Source: Phycisphaerae bacterium
GTDB lineage: Bacteria > Planctomycetota > Phycisphaerae > Phycisphaerales > UBA1924
Direction of reading: 5' to 3'
DNA length: 42,684 nt
Assembly (NCBI GenBank): GCA_016794925.1
Contig: JAEUIW010000010.1
Location: 1-42,684 of the forward strand
A program made the translations under genes and the position numbers. Below are positions 29,024 through 37,762 of the stretch, piece after piece; the first letter of the stretch is position 1, and every line of letters starts with the position of its first letter. The notes below the pieces were generated by a model, which was not told the DNA's origin, made no database searches, and was given only the letters and a program-made list of their open reading frames with translations.

Positions 29024-29791
29024 ATGACCCCCGCCGAACGCGACATGGAGCGAGCGACGCGCATGCTCGCGCGGGCCAAGCATGTGGTGGTTCTCACCGG
29101 CGCGGGGATCTCAGCCGAGAGCGGGATCCGGACATTCCGCGACACCATGCGGGGGCTATGGAAGGACTTCGATCCCGCGACGCTGGCGACGCCCGAGGCG
29201 TTCGCACGCGATCCTGAGGTCGTCACGCGCTGGTACGACCACCGCCGTCTTGGCTGCCTCGCGGCGGAGCCGAACGCGGGCCACACGGCCCTCGTCGCGA
29301 TCGAGCGCGGGTTGATCCGGCGCGGCGGCCGGTTCACGCTGCTCACGCAAAACGTGGACCGGCTCCATCACCGAGCCGGGAGCGCGAACGTGCATGAGCT
29401 GCACGGCACGATCGTGGTGTGGCGATGCACGGCCACCGGCAACGAGCTTGAGCCGCCGCCCTCGCCGTTTCGCGAATTCCCGCCCCGCTCGGCGTGGGGC
29501 GGGCTCCTGCGACCGGCGGTGGTGTGGTTCGGCGAGATGCTCCCGATCCCGGCCCTGGACGCCGCGGCCCGCGCACTGCGAACGTGCGATTGCTTCATGT
29601 CCGTCGGGACAAGCTCGGCGGTCTATCCCGCCGCCGGCTTCGTGGATCTCGCGGCCGCGAGCGGCAGCGGCACGATCGAGGTCAATCCGCAGGAAACGCC
29701 AGCATCCGGCCGTTTCGACGTCTCGATCCGAGCCCGGGCGGGCGCGGCGCTGCCCGAGTTGGCGGCCCGAGCGTTCGGAACGGGAACATGA
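29024..29791 (+). CDS. Sirtuin-type NAD-dependent protein deacylase lacking the usual zinc cysteines
   Basis: The protein has 255 residues. NAD-binding and catalytic motifs are intact: GAGISAESGIRTFRD (26-40), TQNVD (108-112), HELHG with H127, and LLRPAVVWFGE (161-171). W70-Y71-x-x-R74 resembles the Tyr/Arg pair that lets SIRT5 and CobB-like enzymes remove acidic acyl groups such as succinyl. The zinc module, normally four cysteines, is reduced to C135 with a short loop, so structural zinc is probably lost. GAGGAG lies upstream of the ATG at 29024. It may be co-transcribed with the membrane protein 30 bases upstream. Targets are unknown. Confidence 0.87.
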   Translation: MTPAERDMERATRMLARAKHVVVLTGAGISAESGIRTFRDTMRGLWKDFDPATLATPEAFARDPEVVTRWYDHRRLGCLAAEPNAGHTALVAIERGLIRRGGRFTLLTQNVDRLHHRAGSANVHELHGTIVVWRCTATGNELEPPPSPFREFPPRSAWGGLLRPAVVWFGEMLPIPALDAAARALRTCDCFMSVGTSSAVYPAAGFVDLAAASGSGTIEVNPQETPASGRFDVSIRARAGAALPELAARAFGTGT

Positions 29792-29809
29792 TCCTGGCGT
29801 GCGGGAATG

Positions 29810-29838
29810 AAAAAACCGCCGCGGACTGCCGCGGCGGT
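29810..29838 (-). terminator. Rho-independent terminator of the OmpA-like lipoprotein gene
   Basis: On the minus strand ACCGCCGCGG, loop CAGT, then CCGCGGCGGT form a perfect 10-bp stem followed by T6. It lies about 40 bases after the lipoprotein stop and also separates it from the convergent sirtuin gene. Confidence 0.9.
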
Positions 29839-29875
29839 CGATGCAATTCAGAGCGCGAACACCCGAGTCGGGACG

Positions 29876-30520
29876 TCAGTTGCCCAGGACCACGATCTCA
29901 ACACGGCGGCTGTCCTTCTTGGTCCCCTTGGGCTTGGCGGAACCCATGCCGACGGCGCTGATGCGGCTGGCGGAAACACCCTTCGAGATCAGGTATTTCT
30001 CGACAGCCTCGGCCCGAGCCTGGCTGAGGGCCTCGTTGCTGCCGAACTTGGATTTCTTGATTGGATCGCTGTCGGTGTAGCCTTCGACACGGACGGTGTG
30101 CCCCGCGTACTTGCCCTTGAGCTGCGCCGCGACCGAGTCGAGCTCCTTGCGGGCGCCTGCCTGAATCGTGGCCTGGCCGGAACCGAACAGCACGTCACCG
30201 GCGACGGTGATGACGACGTCCTCGCCGGTACGCGACGCACGCGAACGGGTCGTGCCCCCTTGGTCCGCCATGGGCTCGTATGCCGGCGCGGGCGCCGGGC
30301 GGCTGTTGAGCTGCTGGGACAGCGACGAGATCTGCTGGCTGTGCGAGGCCACCGTGTCCTTCAGGCGCTCGTTCTCCGTGCGGAGCCCGGTGTTCTCAGT
30401 GGTGAGGCGTTCGTTTTCCGCCTTCGTGTCATTGTTGCAACCGCCCATGACCAGTGTCATGGCCGCGAGGATCCCGAGTCCGCCGACCGCCAGTCGCTTG
30501 GTCCAAGTTCCGCTCATCAT
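29876..30520 (-). CDS. OmpA-family (Pal-like) lipoprotein
   Basis: The protein has 214 residues. The signal peptide has a lipobox (VMGGC, lipidated C28). A short coiled coil (about 31-70) and a Pro-rich linker precede an OmpA_C domain (about 98-214). The peptidoglycan-binding pattern is present (RVEGYTDSDP, then NEALSQARAEAVEKYL). It would anchor the outer membrane to the cell wall, like Pal. A 6- to 8-residue insert after TDSDPIKK is a small deviation. GGAG lies seven bases before the ATG at 30520; a second ATG follows directly. A strong terminator lies downstream. I do not name it pal because no Tol genes are near. Confidence 0.9.
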   Translation of the reverse strand: MMSGTWTKRLAVGGLGILAAMTLVMGGCNNDTKAENERLTTENTGLRTENERLKDTVASHSQQISSLSQQLNSRPAPAPAYEPMADQGGTTRSRASRTGEDVVITVAGDVLFGSGQATIQAGARKELDSVAAQLKGKYAGHTVRVEGYTDSDPIKKSKFGSNEALSQARAEAVEKYLISKGVSASRISAVGMGSAKPKGTKKDSRRVEIVVLGN

Positions 30521-30641
30521 GGTTCCGCTCCGAAAGCGAGTGCATCCCTGCGAAGCGCCGGCTCCGTTGCCGACGTCTGCGAAGTCTGGAGAAACCGTAT
30601 CGCCCACAGGCGTGCGGTCAAATCGAGCGAGAAAAAACGGC

Positions 30642-32018
30642 TCAAGGCAGATTCATCGGTCCGGACCCCGGTCCGAGCCGCAACATCAACCCAAGGCCGT
30701 GCTCGACGAGCGGCTTGAGCAACTGGATCAGCACGGCCGCGATGGCCAGGCAGGGGCCGAACTGCATGGCCCGTCGGGCCGAGGCGCCGCGGAGCCGGTT
30801 GATGATCTCCCACGCCACGCCCACGAACGCCGCGCCGAAGAACGTCAGCACCGCATCGATCCAACCCACGCAGGCCCCCACTGCGGCCAAGAGGTGGGCG
30901 TCGCCAAGTCCCATGGCCTCGCGTCCCACCACCAGTGTGGCGACGATGCGAATAGCCCAGACCAGGCCCGCGCCGACAAAGTAGCCGGTCATGCAGCCCG
31001 CAAGCACGCTGAGCCAGAGCGGGATACCAGATGCAAGTGCTGATTCTGAAAGGACTTGCGCTGGCACTTTGGCCCCGATCCACGCGCCGATCACGATCGG
31101 GGCGAGGAACGCCAGTTCGAGAACCATCTCCCGACGGGCATGGGGGTATTCGATCCACAGATCGGCGGGGGATTCGCGAGCAGACATGGCGGAACCCGCA
31201 TCCGGATTGGGGTTCGCTGTGGCCGAAGCAGCCTTGGTTTGGGCCTCCCAAGCCTCATAATCCGCGAAGCTCTGACGGATCAGGCCAAATCGGAGCAGGA
31301 GCATCGAGATGCACAGTCCCAACGTCGCGCCCAACGGTGCCGCTACCCAGGTCCAGGAGCCGAGCGCCCCTCCCCCGCTCGACCACGTCGCGCCCGGAGT
31401 CGGCAGGGCCCACTCCCAGTTGATCCAGCCCTTTGCGACGTACGGCAGGGCTCCTGAATTCCATTGCACGTACGACGCCCACAGCGTGTGGCCGGCCAGC
31501 CCGACGGCGGTGGCGAACCAGGGGAGTACGAGCGGGATGGAGTAGGTCTTGGCGTCGGTGAGGGTCATCGCCACCAGACAACTCACCAACGCGAGCACGA
31601 CAATGAAAATCGGCCAGGTTGCTGGGAGTCCGGCCAACGACCACTCCGGACGGAGCACACCCCAGGGTACCGTGAGCCATACACCCTTGCCGGTGAATCC
31701 ATACCAGAGCCAGTAGAAGAGCCCGAACAGCGTTGCGACGGAGGCTTCAACAACAGGATATTCAATCGAGATCGGCGACTTGCAGAACCGGCAGCGGCCC
31801 CCGAGGAGCATCCAACCCAGCACCGGGATGTTCTCACGCCACGTGAGACGCGTCTCGCACGCGGGACAACGCGAAGGCGGGAAGACCACCCCGATGCCGC
31901 GAGGCAGGCGGTACACGAGCACGTTGATCAGGGAGCCCACGCACGCACCGAACGCGAGCGCGAACAGCAAGGGGACCATGGAGGCGCCGAGGTCGAGGAG
32001 TCGCTCGGGAAACGTCAC
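30642..32018 (-). CDS. pilD: Prepilin peptidase (A24 family) with large insertion
   Basis: The protein has 458 residues against a usual 250-290. It cleaves and N-methylates type IV prepilins or pseudopilins at the inner membrane. The zinc-binding cytoplasmic loop has C51, C54, C76 and C79. Catalytic aspartates are D155 (TLTDAKTYSIP) and D373 in GLGD (371-374). Between them lie extra membrane helices and a soluble loop (about 170-300) absent from ordinary members. The start is GTG at 32018, which overlaps the xseB stop (GTGA) and has GGAG about seven bases upstream. No pilus genes are adjacent. Confidence 0.9.
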   Translation of the reverse strand: MTFPERLLDLGASMVPLLFALAFGACVGSLINVLVYRLPRGIGVVFPPSRCPACETRLTWRENIPVLGWMLLGGRCRFCKSPISIEYPVVEASVATLFGLFYWLWYGFTGKGVWLTVPWGVLRPEWSLAGLPATWPIFIVVLALVSCLVAMTLTDAKTYSIPLVLPWFATAVGLAGHTLWASYVQWNSGALPYVAKGWINWEWALPTPGATWSSGGGALGSWTWVAAPLGATLGLCISMLLLRFGLIRQSFADYEAWEAQTKAASATANPNPDAGSAMSARESPADLWIEYPHARREMVLELAFLAPIVIGAWIGAKVPAQVLSESALASGIPLWLSVLAGCMTGYFVGAGLVWAIRIVATLVVGREAMGLGDAHLLAAVGACVGWIDAVLTFFGAAFVGVAWEIINRLRGASARRAMQFGPCLAIAAVLIQLLKPLVEHGLGLMLRLGPGSGPMNLP

Positions 32019-32296
32019 CGCGGATCTCCGCCGGTTGCGCGACTCGGCGGATCGGCCGCGTCACGCTCCATCTGAGCCGTGAGATCGGCCACTTTCTGTT
32101 CGGCCCTGTCGAGAATTGCCTTGCAGCGAGCCATGAGGGCCACGCCGCGTTCATAGTCCTTGAGGGCTTCCTCGAGCCCGGCTTCTCCTGAATCGATGCG
32201 TTCGATGATGTCCTCGACGCGGGCGAGCGCATCTTCAAAGGTCAGGGCCGCCGGGTCCTCGTCAGGGGTCGGGTTTGGGTTCGCTCGTTCGGCCAA
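32015..32296 (-). CDS. xseB: Exodeoxyribonuclease VII small subunit
   Basis: The protein has 93 residues. The core LTFEDALARVEDIIERIDSG then LEEALKDYERGVALMARCKAIL is the XseB signature, a helical hairpin that wraps the large subunit XseA, which degrades single-stranded DNA. The start is TTG at 32296 with GGAG seven bases upstream (32304-32307). The C-terminal tail is polar. The stop overlaps the prepilin peptidase start, so the two are translationally coupled, an odd pairing. xseA is not in the window. The gene is divergent from pyruvate kinase with about 110 bases between starts. Confidence 0.93.
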   Translation of the reverse strand: MAERANPNPTPDEDPAALTFEDALARVEDIIERIDSGEAGLEEALKDYERGVALMARCKAILDRAEQKVADLTAQMERDAADPPSRATGGDPR

Positions 32297-32396
32297 TTCG
32301 GCGCTCCGTGCTCGGGTGGGATGGACGCTCCCAAGGGGTTCGTCCGCACAGGATATCCGCCATGGCTCTCGCGCAGGCCGCTCGCACGGCGCGAAC

Positions 32397-32402
32397 TACC
32401 CT
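32397..32402 (+). promoter_or_regulatory. Possible -10 element TACCCT
   Basis: TACCCT ends five bases before the pyruvate kinase ATG at 32408, which lacks a Shine-Dalgarno sequence. A weaker member of the leaderless set. Confidence 0.35.
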
Positions 32403-32407
32403 CGCGG

Positions 32408-33913
32408 ATGCCGCTCTCCAAGATCGTCGCCACCGTCGGGCCGGCCACCGAATCGCCCGAATTCGTGGCCCGCTTGATCGAAGCGGGAGTTTCCGTGTTC
32501 CGTCTCAATTTTTCGCACGGCACGCTCGCCGAACATGAGCGGCGGCTGGCGTCCGTTCGCGCCGCGGCGGACGCGGCGGACATGCCCATCGCCGTCCTGG
32601 GCGACTTGCCCGGCCCGAAGATTCGGCTTGGCCGTCTGCCCGCGTCCGGGATCGAAGTCGCGGCGGGAGAGGACGTGGTGCTGTTGCCGACCGAGGAGTG
32701 TGAAGGGAGACGCGACGCCGCGGCGGCGGTCCTGCCAACCACTTGCGCGTGGCTGGGGCGAGACGTACACGAAGGCCAACGCGTGCTCATCAACGACGGC
32801 GCGATCCGGCTGCTGGCGCTGGGGACGGAACCGGGGGGGGCGTTGCGCTGCCGCGTTGTCGTGGGGGGGACGCTGACTTCGTCGAAAGGGATCAACTTCC
32901 CTGACACCGAGGTCTCCGCGCCGCCCCTGGCCGAGCGGGACTGGGAATGCGTCTCGTGGGCGGTGCGGCACGGAGTCGATTTCCTGGCCATGTCATTCGT
33001 GCGGGCGGCGGACGAGGTCGCCCAATTGAAATCGGCGCTGGAGGGGATGTGCTCGGTGGAGCGGTCGGTCGCAGAGGGAGGGAAGCGAGCCTCCATCCCC
33101 GTGATCGCGAAGATCGAAAAGCCCCAGGCGGTGAGGAACATCGACGCCATCCTGGCGGTGTGTGACGGCATCATGGTGGCGCGTGGGGACCTGGGTGTCG
33201 AGATCGACCTGGCTCATGTGCCGATGGTGCAAAAACGCCTGATCGCCAAGGCGGACCAGCACGGCAAGCCGTGCATCGTGGCCACGCAGATGCTCGAATC
33301 GATGATCGAGAATGCCTCGCCGACCCGGGCGGAGGTGAGCGACGTCGCGAACGCGGTCCTTGACGGCGCCGACGCGGTGATGCTCTCCGCGGAGACGGCG
33401 GTTGGACGATACCCGCTGCAGGCGGTCGCGATGATGAGGCGTGTGATCGAGGCGGCGGAATCGGACCGTGCCGTCGAATCGGCGCATGCCAGCCCGCCGC
33501 GTCGGGCGGCGCGCGCGGAAGCTCGCCTGATGGCGCTGGCTCATGGCGCCTGGCAGGTGGCCCGCGACCTACACGCCACGATGGTGATCTGCTGGAGCGA
33601 GACCGGAGCGACCGCACGGGCGCTCTCTCAGATGGGCTACGCCGCGCCGATCGTGGCCTACTCGTCGTCCCAGCGCGAGACGCGGCGCATGGCCCTGTTC
33701 CGAGGGGTCCGCCCCCTTCATTGGCGGGGCGAGATGCCCGTGCATGTCGGAGCGTTCAACGCCCAAGCGGACGCGGACCTGCTCCGACGAGGCTGGGTCA
33801 AGCGCGGGGACACGGTCGTGGTCGTGGCCGGTCCCGGGCTGGGCACACCGGGACGGACGACCGCGCTGGCGGTGCACCTGGTTGGGGATGCCACGACGGG
33901 ATTCATGCCATGA
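32408..33913 (+). CDS. pyk: Pyruvate kinase
   Basis: The protein has 501 residues. It transfers phosphate from phosphoenolpyruvate to ADP in the last step of glycolysis. Signatures are complete: TVGPATESPE (9-18), FRLNFSHG (31-38), IAKIEKP with K235 and E237, ARGDLGVE (258-265) and the MLESMIENASPTRAEVSDVA segment. The C-terminal domain (about 350-500) is shorter in similarity but present. I chose the ATG at 32408 because the family sequence starts there (MPLSKIVATVGPA); upstream codons are intergenic. The M14 peptidase-like pair follows on the same strand after 63 bases. Confidence 0.96.
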   Translation: MPLSKIVATVGPATESPEFVARLIEAGVSVFRLNFSHGTLAEHERRLASVRAAADAADMPIAVLGDLPGPKIRLGRLPASGIEVAAGEDVVLLPTEECEGRRDAAAAVLPTTCAWLGRDVHEGQRVLINDGAIRLLALGTEPGGALRCRVVVGGTLTSSKGINFPDTEVSAPPLAERDWECVSWAVRHGVDFLAMSFVRAADEVAQLKSALEGMCSVERSVAEGGKRASIPVIAKIEKPQAVRNIDAILAVCDGIMVARGDLGVEIDLAHVPMVQKRLIAKADQHGKPCIVATQMLESMIENASPTRAEVSDVANAVLDGADAVMLSAETAVGRYPLQAVAMMRRVIEAAESDRAVESAHASPPRRAARAEARLMALAHGAWQVARDLHATMVICWSETGATARALSQMGYAAPIVAYSSSQRETRRMALFRGVRPLHWRGEMPVHVGAFNAQADADLLRRGWVKRGDTVVVVAGPGLGTPGRTTALAVHLVGDATTGFMP

Positions 33914-33976
33914 GACGTCCGGGTGCTCGGTCGCGCGGGCGTGTATGCTGGGCGTCCCCCTGTTCGAGGAGCGAGC

Positions 33977-35935
33977 ATGTTGATCGCGGTGTGTCTGAGC
34001 GCGTTGTCATTCGCCGGTCCGATGGTGTGTGCGTCATCTGCACCGCCCGCCTGGTGGTTGGACGAGCGCGTAAGAGAAGTCGCCGGTCCGGGGGTTTCAC
34101 TCTCAACGATCGGGAGTTCGCGTGAGGGGCGGCCGCTCCACCTCATCCGAATCGGCGCCACTCCGGACGCGGGGCGGGAGCCCGATGCCGCGCCGGCGCT
34201 GCTGATCGTGGCCGGGCTCCATCCGGGCCATCGGGTCGGCATGGAGACCGTCTTGGGAGTGGCGAAGGCGATCGCTGCAAACCCGAACGCGACCGAGGGC
34301 CGCATCTTGTATGTCGTGCCCTGCCTGAACCCCGACTCCGCCGCGTGGCTCGATTCGGTCCGGCCCGCGCGCGAGCTCGCACGCACGCTTGAACCGGACG
34401 ATGCGGATCGTGATCGACGGAGCGACGAAGACGGACCGATCGACCTCAACGGCGACGGGATGATCACCACGATGCGGGTGAAGAACCCGGATCCGTTGAG
34501 CGGGCTTGCTGCGACGCACCTCATCGATGAGAAGGACCCGCGCCTGATGCGTCGCGCGGATCGTGCGAAGGGGGAACGACCAACTCACGCGCTGCTGATC
34601 GAGAGCACCGATTCCGACGGCGACGGGAGGTTTGGGGAGGATGGGATCGGCGGCGTGGAATTGAGCATGAACTTCCCGCATCGGTGGCCGGAGTTCCGGG
34701 ATGGTGCGGGTCGTTATGCGCTGGACCAGCCCGAGTCGTTGGCGCTCGCCCGGTGGATGCTCGGGAAAGCGAATCTCGCGGCGGTGCTGGTGTTCGACCC
34801 TCGGGACAATCTGCTGAACGTGCCCCCGAGTGGAGCGACGGACAAGACCGGATCGCTCCCCGCCGGAATAGAGGCGGGAGACAAGGGCTTGTACGAAGAA
34901 GTCGCGCGCGTGTTCAAGGAGATCACCTCGATCACCGGCGCCGCGAAGTCCGACGACGACGGCTCGCTGTCAGCGTGGGCGTACACGCAGCTCGGCCTGC
35001 CGTGTTTTTCGACGCCGGTCTGGGTGCGACCCGACCTCGTAAAGAAGAAGGAGCCCCCCAAGCCCGACGAGAAAAAAGACGACGCGAAGCCGGAGGCCGA
35101 GAAGACGGATGCGAGAGCGAATGCCGAGCCCGGGCATACTCCCGCGGGAGAGACTTCGGGGCCCAAGCACGGCGATCATGACGAGGCCGGGTTGGCGCTG
35201 CCGGGCGGTCAGGGGCAGCAACCGGATGGTGGTGGCGAGGGTCGCGGGCGCGGTAGGGGGCCGGGCCGGGGCGGAACCGGGGGTGGCGGACCCGCCGCGG
35301 GGTCCCCGGGCGCGGGTGAGGCTCAGGCCCGCGACGAGGCGGCACAAGAAGACGCGAAGTGGCTTAAGTACGTGGACGATCGGAGAAAAGACATCGGAGC
35401 GGACGCGACGGCCGCACAAGCGGGTTTTGTTGAGTGGGCGGCGTTCGCTCATCCGAAGCTGGGCGAGGTAGAGATTGGTGGGTTCGTGCCGGGGCTGAAG
35501 CTGAACCCGACCGCGGGCGAGGTTGCGCGGCTCGTCGACGAACAGACCCGGTTCGCGTCGGACCTGCTGAGCAAGCTCCCCCGATTGGTGAAGTCGGATC
35601 CGCGTATCGAGAGTCTTGGCGGCGGCGTGTACCGAGTCTCTTTCGTTCTGAGCAACGAAGGGTACTTCCCGACCGCGACCGCGATCGCTCAGAAGCTCGG
35701 ACGCCTGCCACCTGTTCTGGCGCGAATCGAAGTTCCTCAACGTTCGATCCTCAGCGGAGCCAAGGTCCAGCGCAGCGCGACGGTGGCCGGATTGGGCGGC
35801 ACGTTCAGCCCGGAATGGATCATCACAGGAAAGGCCGGCGACCGAGTCCGCGTGAAGTTCATGTGCAACCTGTTCGGTGCCATGGAACACGAATTCACGC
35901 TCCCCCCGGCTGCGAACGGGAAGGAGGCGCGGTGA
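33977..35935 (+). CDS. Inactive-looking M14 carboxypeptidase homologue, secreted
   Basis: The protein has 652 residues. A signal peptide (1-20) is followed by an M14-like fold that aligns by eye with the next protein. Zinc ligand H82 remains, but the HxxE glutamate is H85 (LHPGHRVG). The second zinc histidine is D274 (VLVFDPRDN), the substrate Arg in MNRNW is replaced (MNFPHRW), and the catalytic Glu is P347 (FSTPVW). It is therefore probably not a peptidase. An Asp-rich calcium-like insert lies at 140-165 and 210-222. A long charged and Gly-rich linker (about 356-455) splits the domain. GAGGAG precedes the ATG at 33977 by five bases. The stop overlaps the next gene's start. Confidence 0.82.
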   Translation: MLIAVCLSALSFAGPMVCASSAPPAWWLDERVREVAGPGVSLSTIGSSREGRPLHLIRIGATPDAGREPDAAPALLIVAGLHPGHRVGMETVLGVAKAIAANPNATEGRILYVVPCLNPDSAAWLDSVRPARELARTLEPDDADRDRRSDEDGPIDLNGDGMITTMRVKNPDPLSGLAATHLIDEKDPRLMRRADRAKGERPTHALLIESTDSDGDGRFGEDGIGGVELSMNFPHRWPEFRDGAGRYALDQPESLALARWMLGKANLAAVLVFDPRDNLLNVPPSGATDKTGSLPAGIEAGDKGLYEEVARVFKEITSITGAAKSDDDGSLSAWAYTQLGLPCFSTPVWVRPDLVKKKEPPKPDEKKDDAKPEAEKTDARANAEPGHTPAGETSGPKHGDHDEAGLALPGGQGQQPDGGGEGRGRGRGPGRGGTGGGGPAAGSPGAGEAQARDEAAQEDAKWLKYVDDRRKDIGADATAAQAGFVEWAAFAHPKLGEVEIGGFVPGLKLNPTAGEVARLVDEQTRFASDLLSKLPRLVKSDPRIESLGGGVYRVSFVLSNEGYFPTATAIAQKLGRLPPVLARIEVPQRSILSGAKVQRSATVAGLGGTFSPEWIITGKAGDRVRVKFMCNLFGAMEHEFTLPPAANGKEAR

Positions 35936-37710
35936 TGGCACGGTTCGGCATGGCGGCGACACTGGCGGCGGGTGTGTTCGGCGGCGCGATCGATCGAACG
36001 CACGCCCAGGAGTTCATGCCCTCGAAGGTCGAGGTGCCGTTCGATCGGTACTACGACTACAAGGAACTCGAATCGTGGTACCAGCGGATCGCCGCGGCGT
36101 ACCCCGACCTGGTCGAGATGAGGGAGATCGGCAAGTCCGGGCAAGGGCGCTCGCTGTGGGTCGCGATCGTCACGGCGCCGAAGAACCGGGGGAGCGCCGA
36201 TATTCCGGCGATGTGGATCGACGGCAACGTTCATGGGAACGAGATCCAGGCCGGCGAGGCGGTGCTCTACTCGCTGCATTACCTGACGCGTGCGTACGGG
36301 AAGAACGAGAGGTTGACGCGTCTGATGGACGAGTGCGCGTTCTACCTGCTGCCTTCCCAGAATCCTGACGGCCGTCAGAACTGGTTCGATTCCGTGAACA
36401 CGTCGAGTTCGTCGCGATCGAATCTGCGTCCGGTTGATGACGACGACGACGGGACGGCGGACGAGGATGGGCCGGAGGACCTCGACGGCGACGGGTCCAT
36501 CACGCAGATGTGGAAGCAGGATCCGAACGGGGATTTCGTGCGCTCGCCGACCGACCCGAGGGTGTTCACCAGGCTCAAGCCGGGCGAAAAGGGGCCGCCC
36601 GAGAATACCTGGCGGTGGCTCGGCTTTGAGGGTATCGACAGCGACGGCGATGGCCAGATCAACGAGGACGGGCCGGGCGGGGACGACATGAACCGCAATT
36701 GGCCCGGCGACTGGCAACCCAACGCGGTCCAGTACGGGGCGGGCGAGTTCCCGTTCTCGAACCCCGAGCCGCGTGCCATCGGTCGGTTTATTCTGGAGCA
36801 CCCGAACATCGCGGGCGTGCAGTCATACCACAACGCCGGCGGCATGATCTTGCGAGGCCCGGGCGCATCGTACCGCGAGAGCGTGTACCCCAACGACGAT
36901 CGGCAGGTGTACGACGAGATCGCGCGGATCGGGGAGCAGCTCCTTCCGTTCTACAAGTCGATGGTGATCTACAAGGATTTGTACACGGTTCACGGCGGCT
37001 TCGTGAATTGGACGGCCGAGTCGCTCGGCGTGTACTCGTTCACCAACGAGATGTGGAGCAACGCGAAGTGGTTTCAGAAGGACTCCACGGACAGCGGTTC
37101 GGACGAGCAGTCGTGGCTGATCCGAGACCGCTTGCAGTTCGGTCAGTACTTCACCCCGTACAAAGAGTTCGATCACCCCTATTACGGCAAGGTCCTGCTG
37201 GGCGGGCTGAACAAGTGGTCCAGCCGCGTGACGCCCACGTTCATGCTGGAGGAAGAGTGCCACAGGAACTTCGCGTTCACGGTGCTGCACGCCGAGCAGA
37301 TGCCTCTGCTCAAGTTCGGCCGCACGGAGGTCTCGCTCGTGAGTGACCGCGTCTGGAGCGTGACGCTGGAAGTGCGGAACGACCACCTCATGCCCACGCG
37401 CTCCGGGATCGCTCGCGCCAACAAGATCGGCGAGCCGGACCTGTTGACGGTCTCACCGGGAGAGGGGGCAACCGCGACGCCGGTCCGAGTGGTGGCGGGT
37501 GGAACCGTGCGCGACTGGTTCACGCCGCAGTTCTCACCCGTGCGTGATGAGCCGGATCGCCTGCAGGTGGAGACGATCCCGGGTCGGGGCGGGCGCATTT
37601 TCAGATTTCTGATCGAAGGCCCGGAGGGATTGAAGGTGGCCGTGAAGTACACGTCCGACAAGGCGACGGACATCGGCAGGACGATCGAGCTGCGCCCCAC
37701 CGCACGCTGA
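35935..37710 (+). CDS. M14 family zinc carboxypeptidase, secreted
   Basis: The protein has 591 residues. A signal peptide (1-25, ending THAQ) precedes the M14 domain (about 38-400). Zinc ligands are H100 and E103 (VHGNE) and H299 (SYHNAGG). R254 lies in MNRNW and the catalytic glutamate is E372 (FTNEMW). All are present, so it should be active. Two Asp-rich segments (168-187, 234-245) resemble calcium-binding loops inserted in the catalytic domain. The C-terminal 190 residues form beta-sandwich-like regions. AAGGAGG ends seven bases before the ATG at 35935, which overlaps the upstream stop (TGATG). The partner upstream is its catalytically degraded sister. Substrate peptides are unknown. Confidence 0.92.
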   Translation: MARFGMAATLAAGVFGGAIDRTHAQEFMPSKVEVPFDRYYDYKELESWYQRIAAAYPDLVEMREIGKSGQGRSLWVAIVTAPKNRGSADIPAMWIDGNVHGNEIQAGEAVLYSLHYLTRAYGKNERLTRLMDECAFYLLPSQNPDGRQNWFDSVNTSSSSRSNLRPVDDDDDGTADEDGPEDLDGDGSITQMWKQDPNGDFVRSPTDPRVFTRLKPGEKGPPENTWRWLGFEGIDSDGDGQINEDGPGGDDMNRNWPGDWQPNAVQYGAGEFPFSNPEPRAIGRFILEHPNIAGVQSYHNAGGMILRGPGASYRESVYPNDDRQVYDEIARIGEQLLPFYKSMVIYKDLYTVHGGFVNWTAESLGVYSFTNEMWSNAKWFQKDSTDSGSDEQSWLIRDRLQFGQYFTPYKEFDHPYYGKVLLGGLNKWSSRVTPTFMLEEECHRNFAFTVLHAEQMPLLKFGRTEVSLVSDRVWSVTLEVRNDHLMPTRSGIARANKIGEPDLLTVSPGEGATATPVRVVAGGTVRDWFTPQFSPVRDEPDRLQVETIPGRGGRIFRFLIEGPEGLKVAVKYTSDKATDIGRTIELRPTAR

Positions 37711-37762
37711 TCCGAGGCGCGTGTTCGCGGCGGTCAGCCCCGCCGGGCGAAGCCAACCTGAG

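Noticed and set aside
35160..35350. Gly/Arg-rich DNA inside the inactive M14 gene considered as an inserted repeat
   Set aside because: It is in frame, lacks flanking repeats, and encodes a low-complexity linker between two halves of the same protein.
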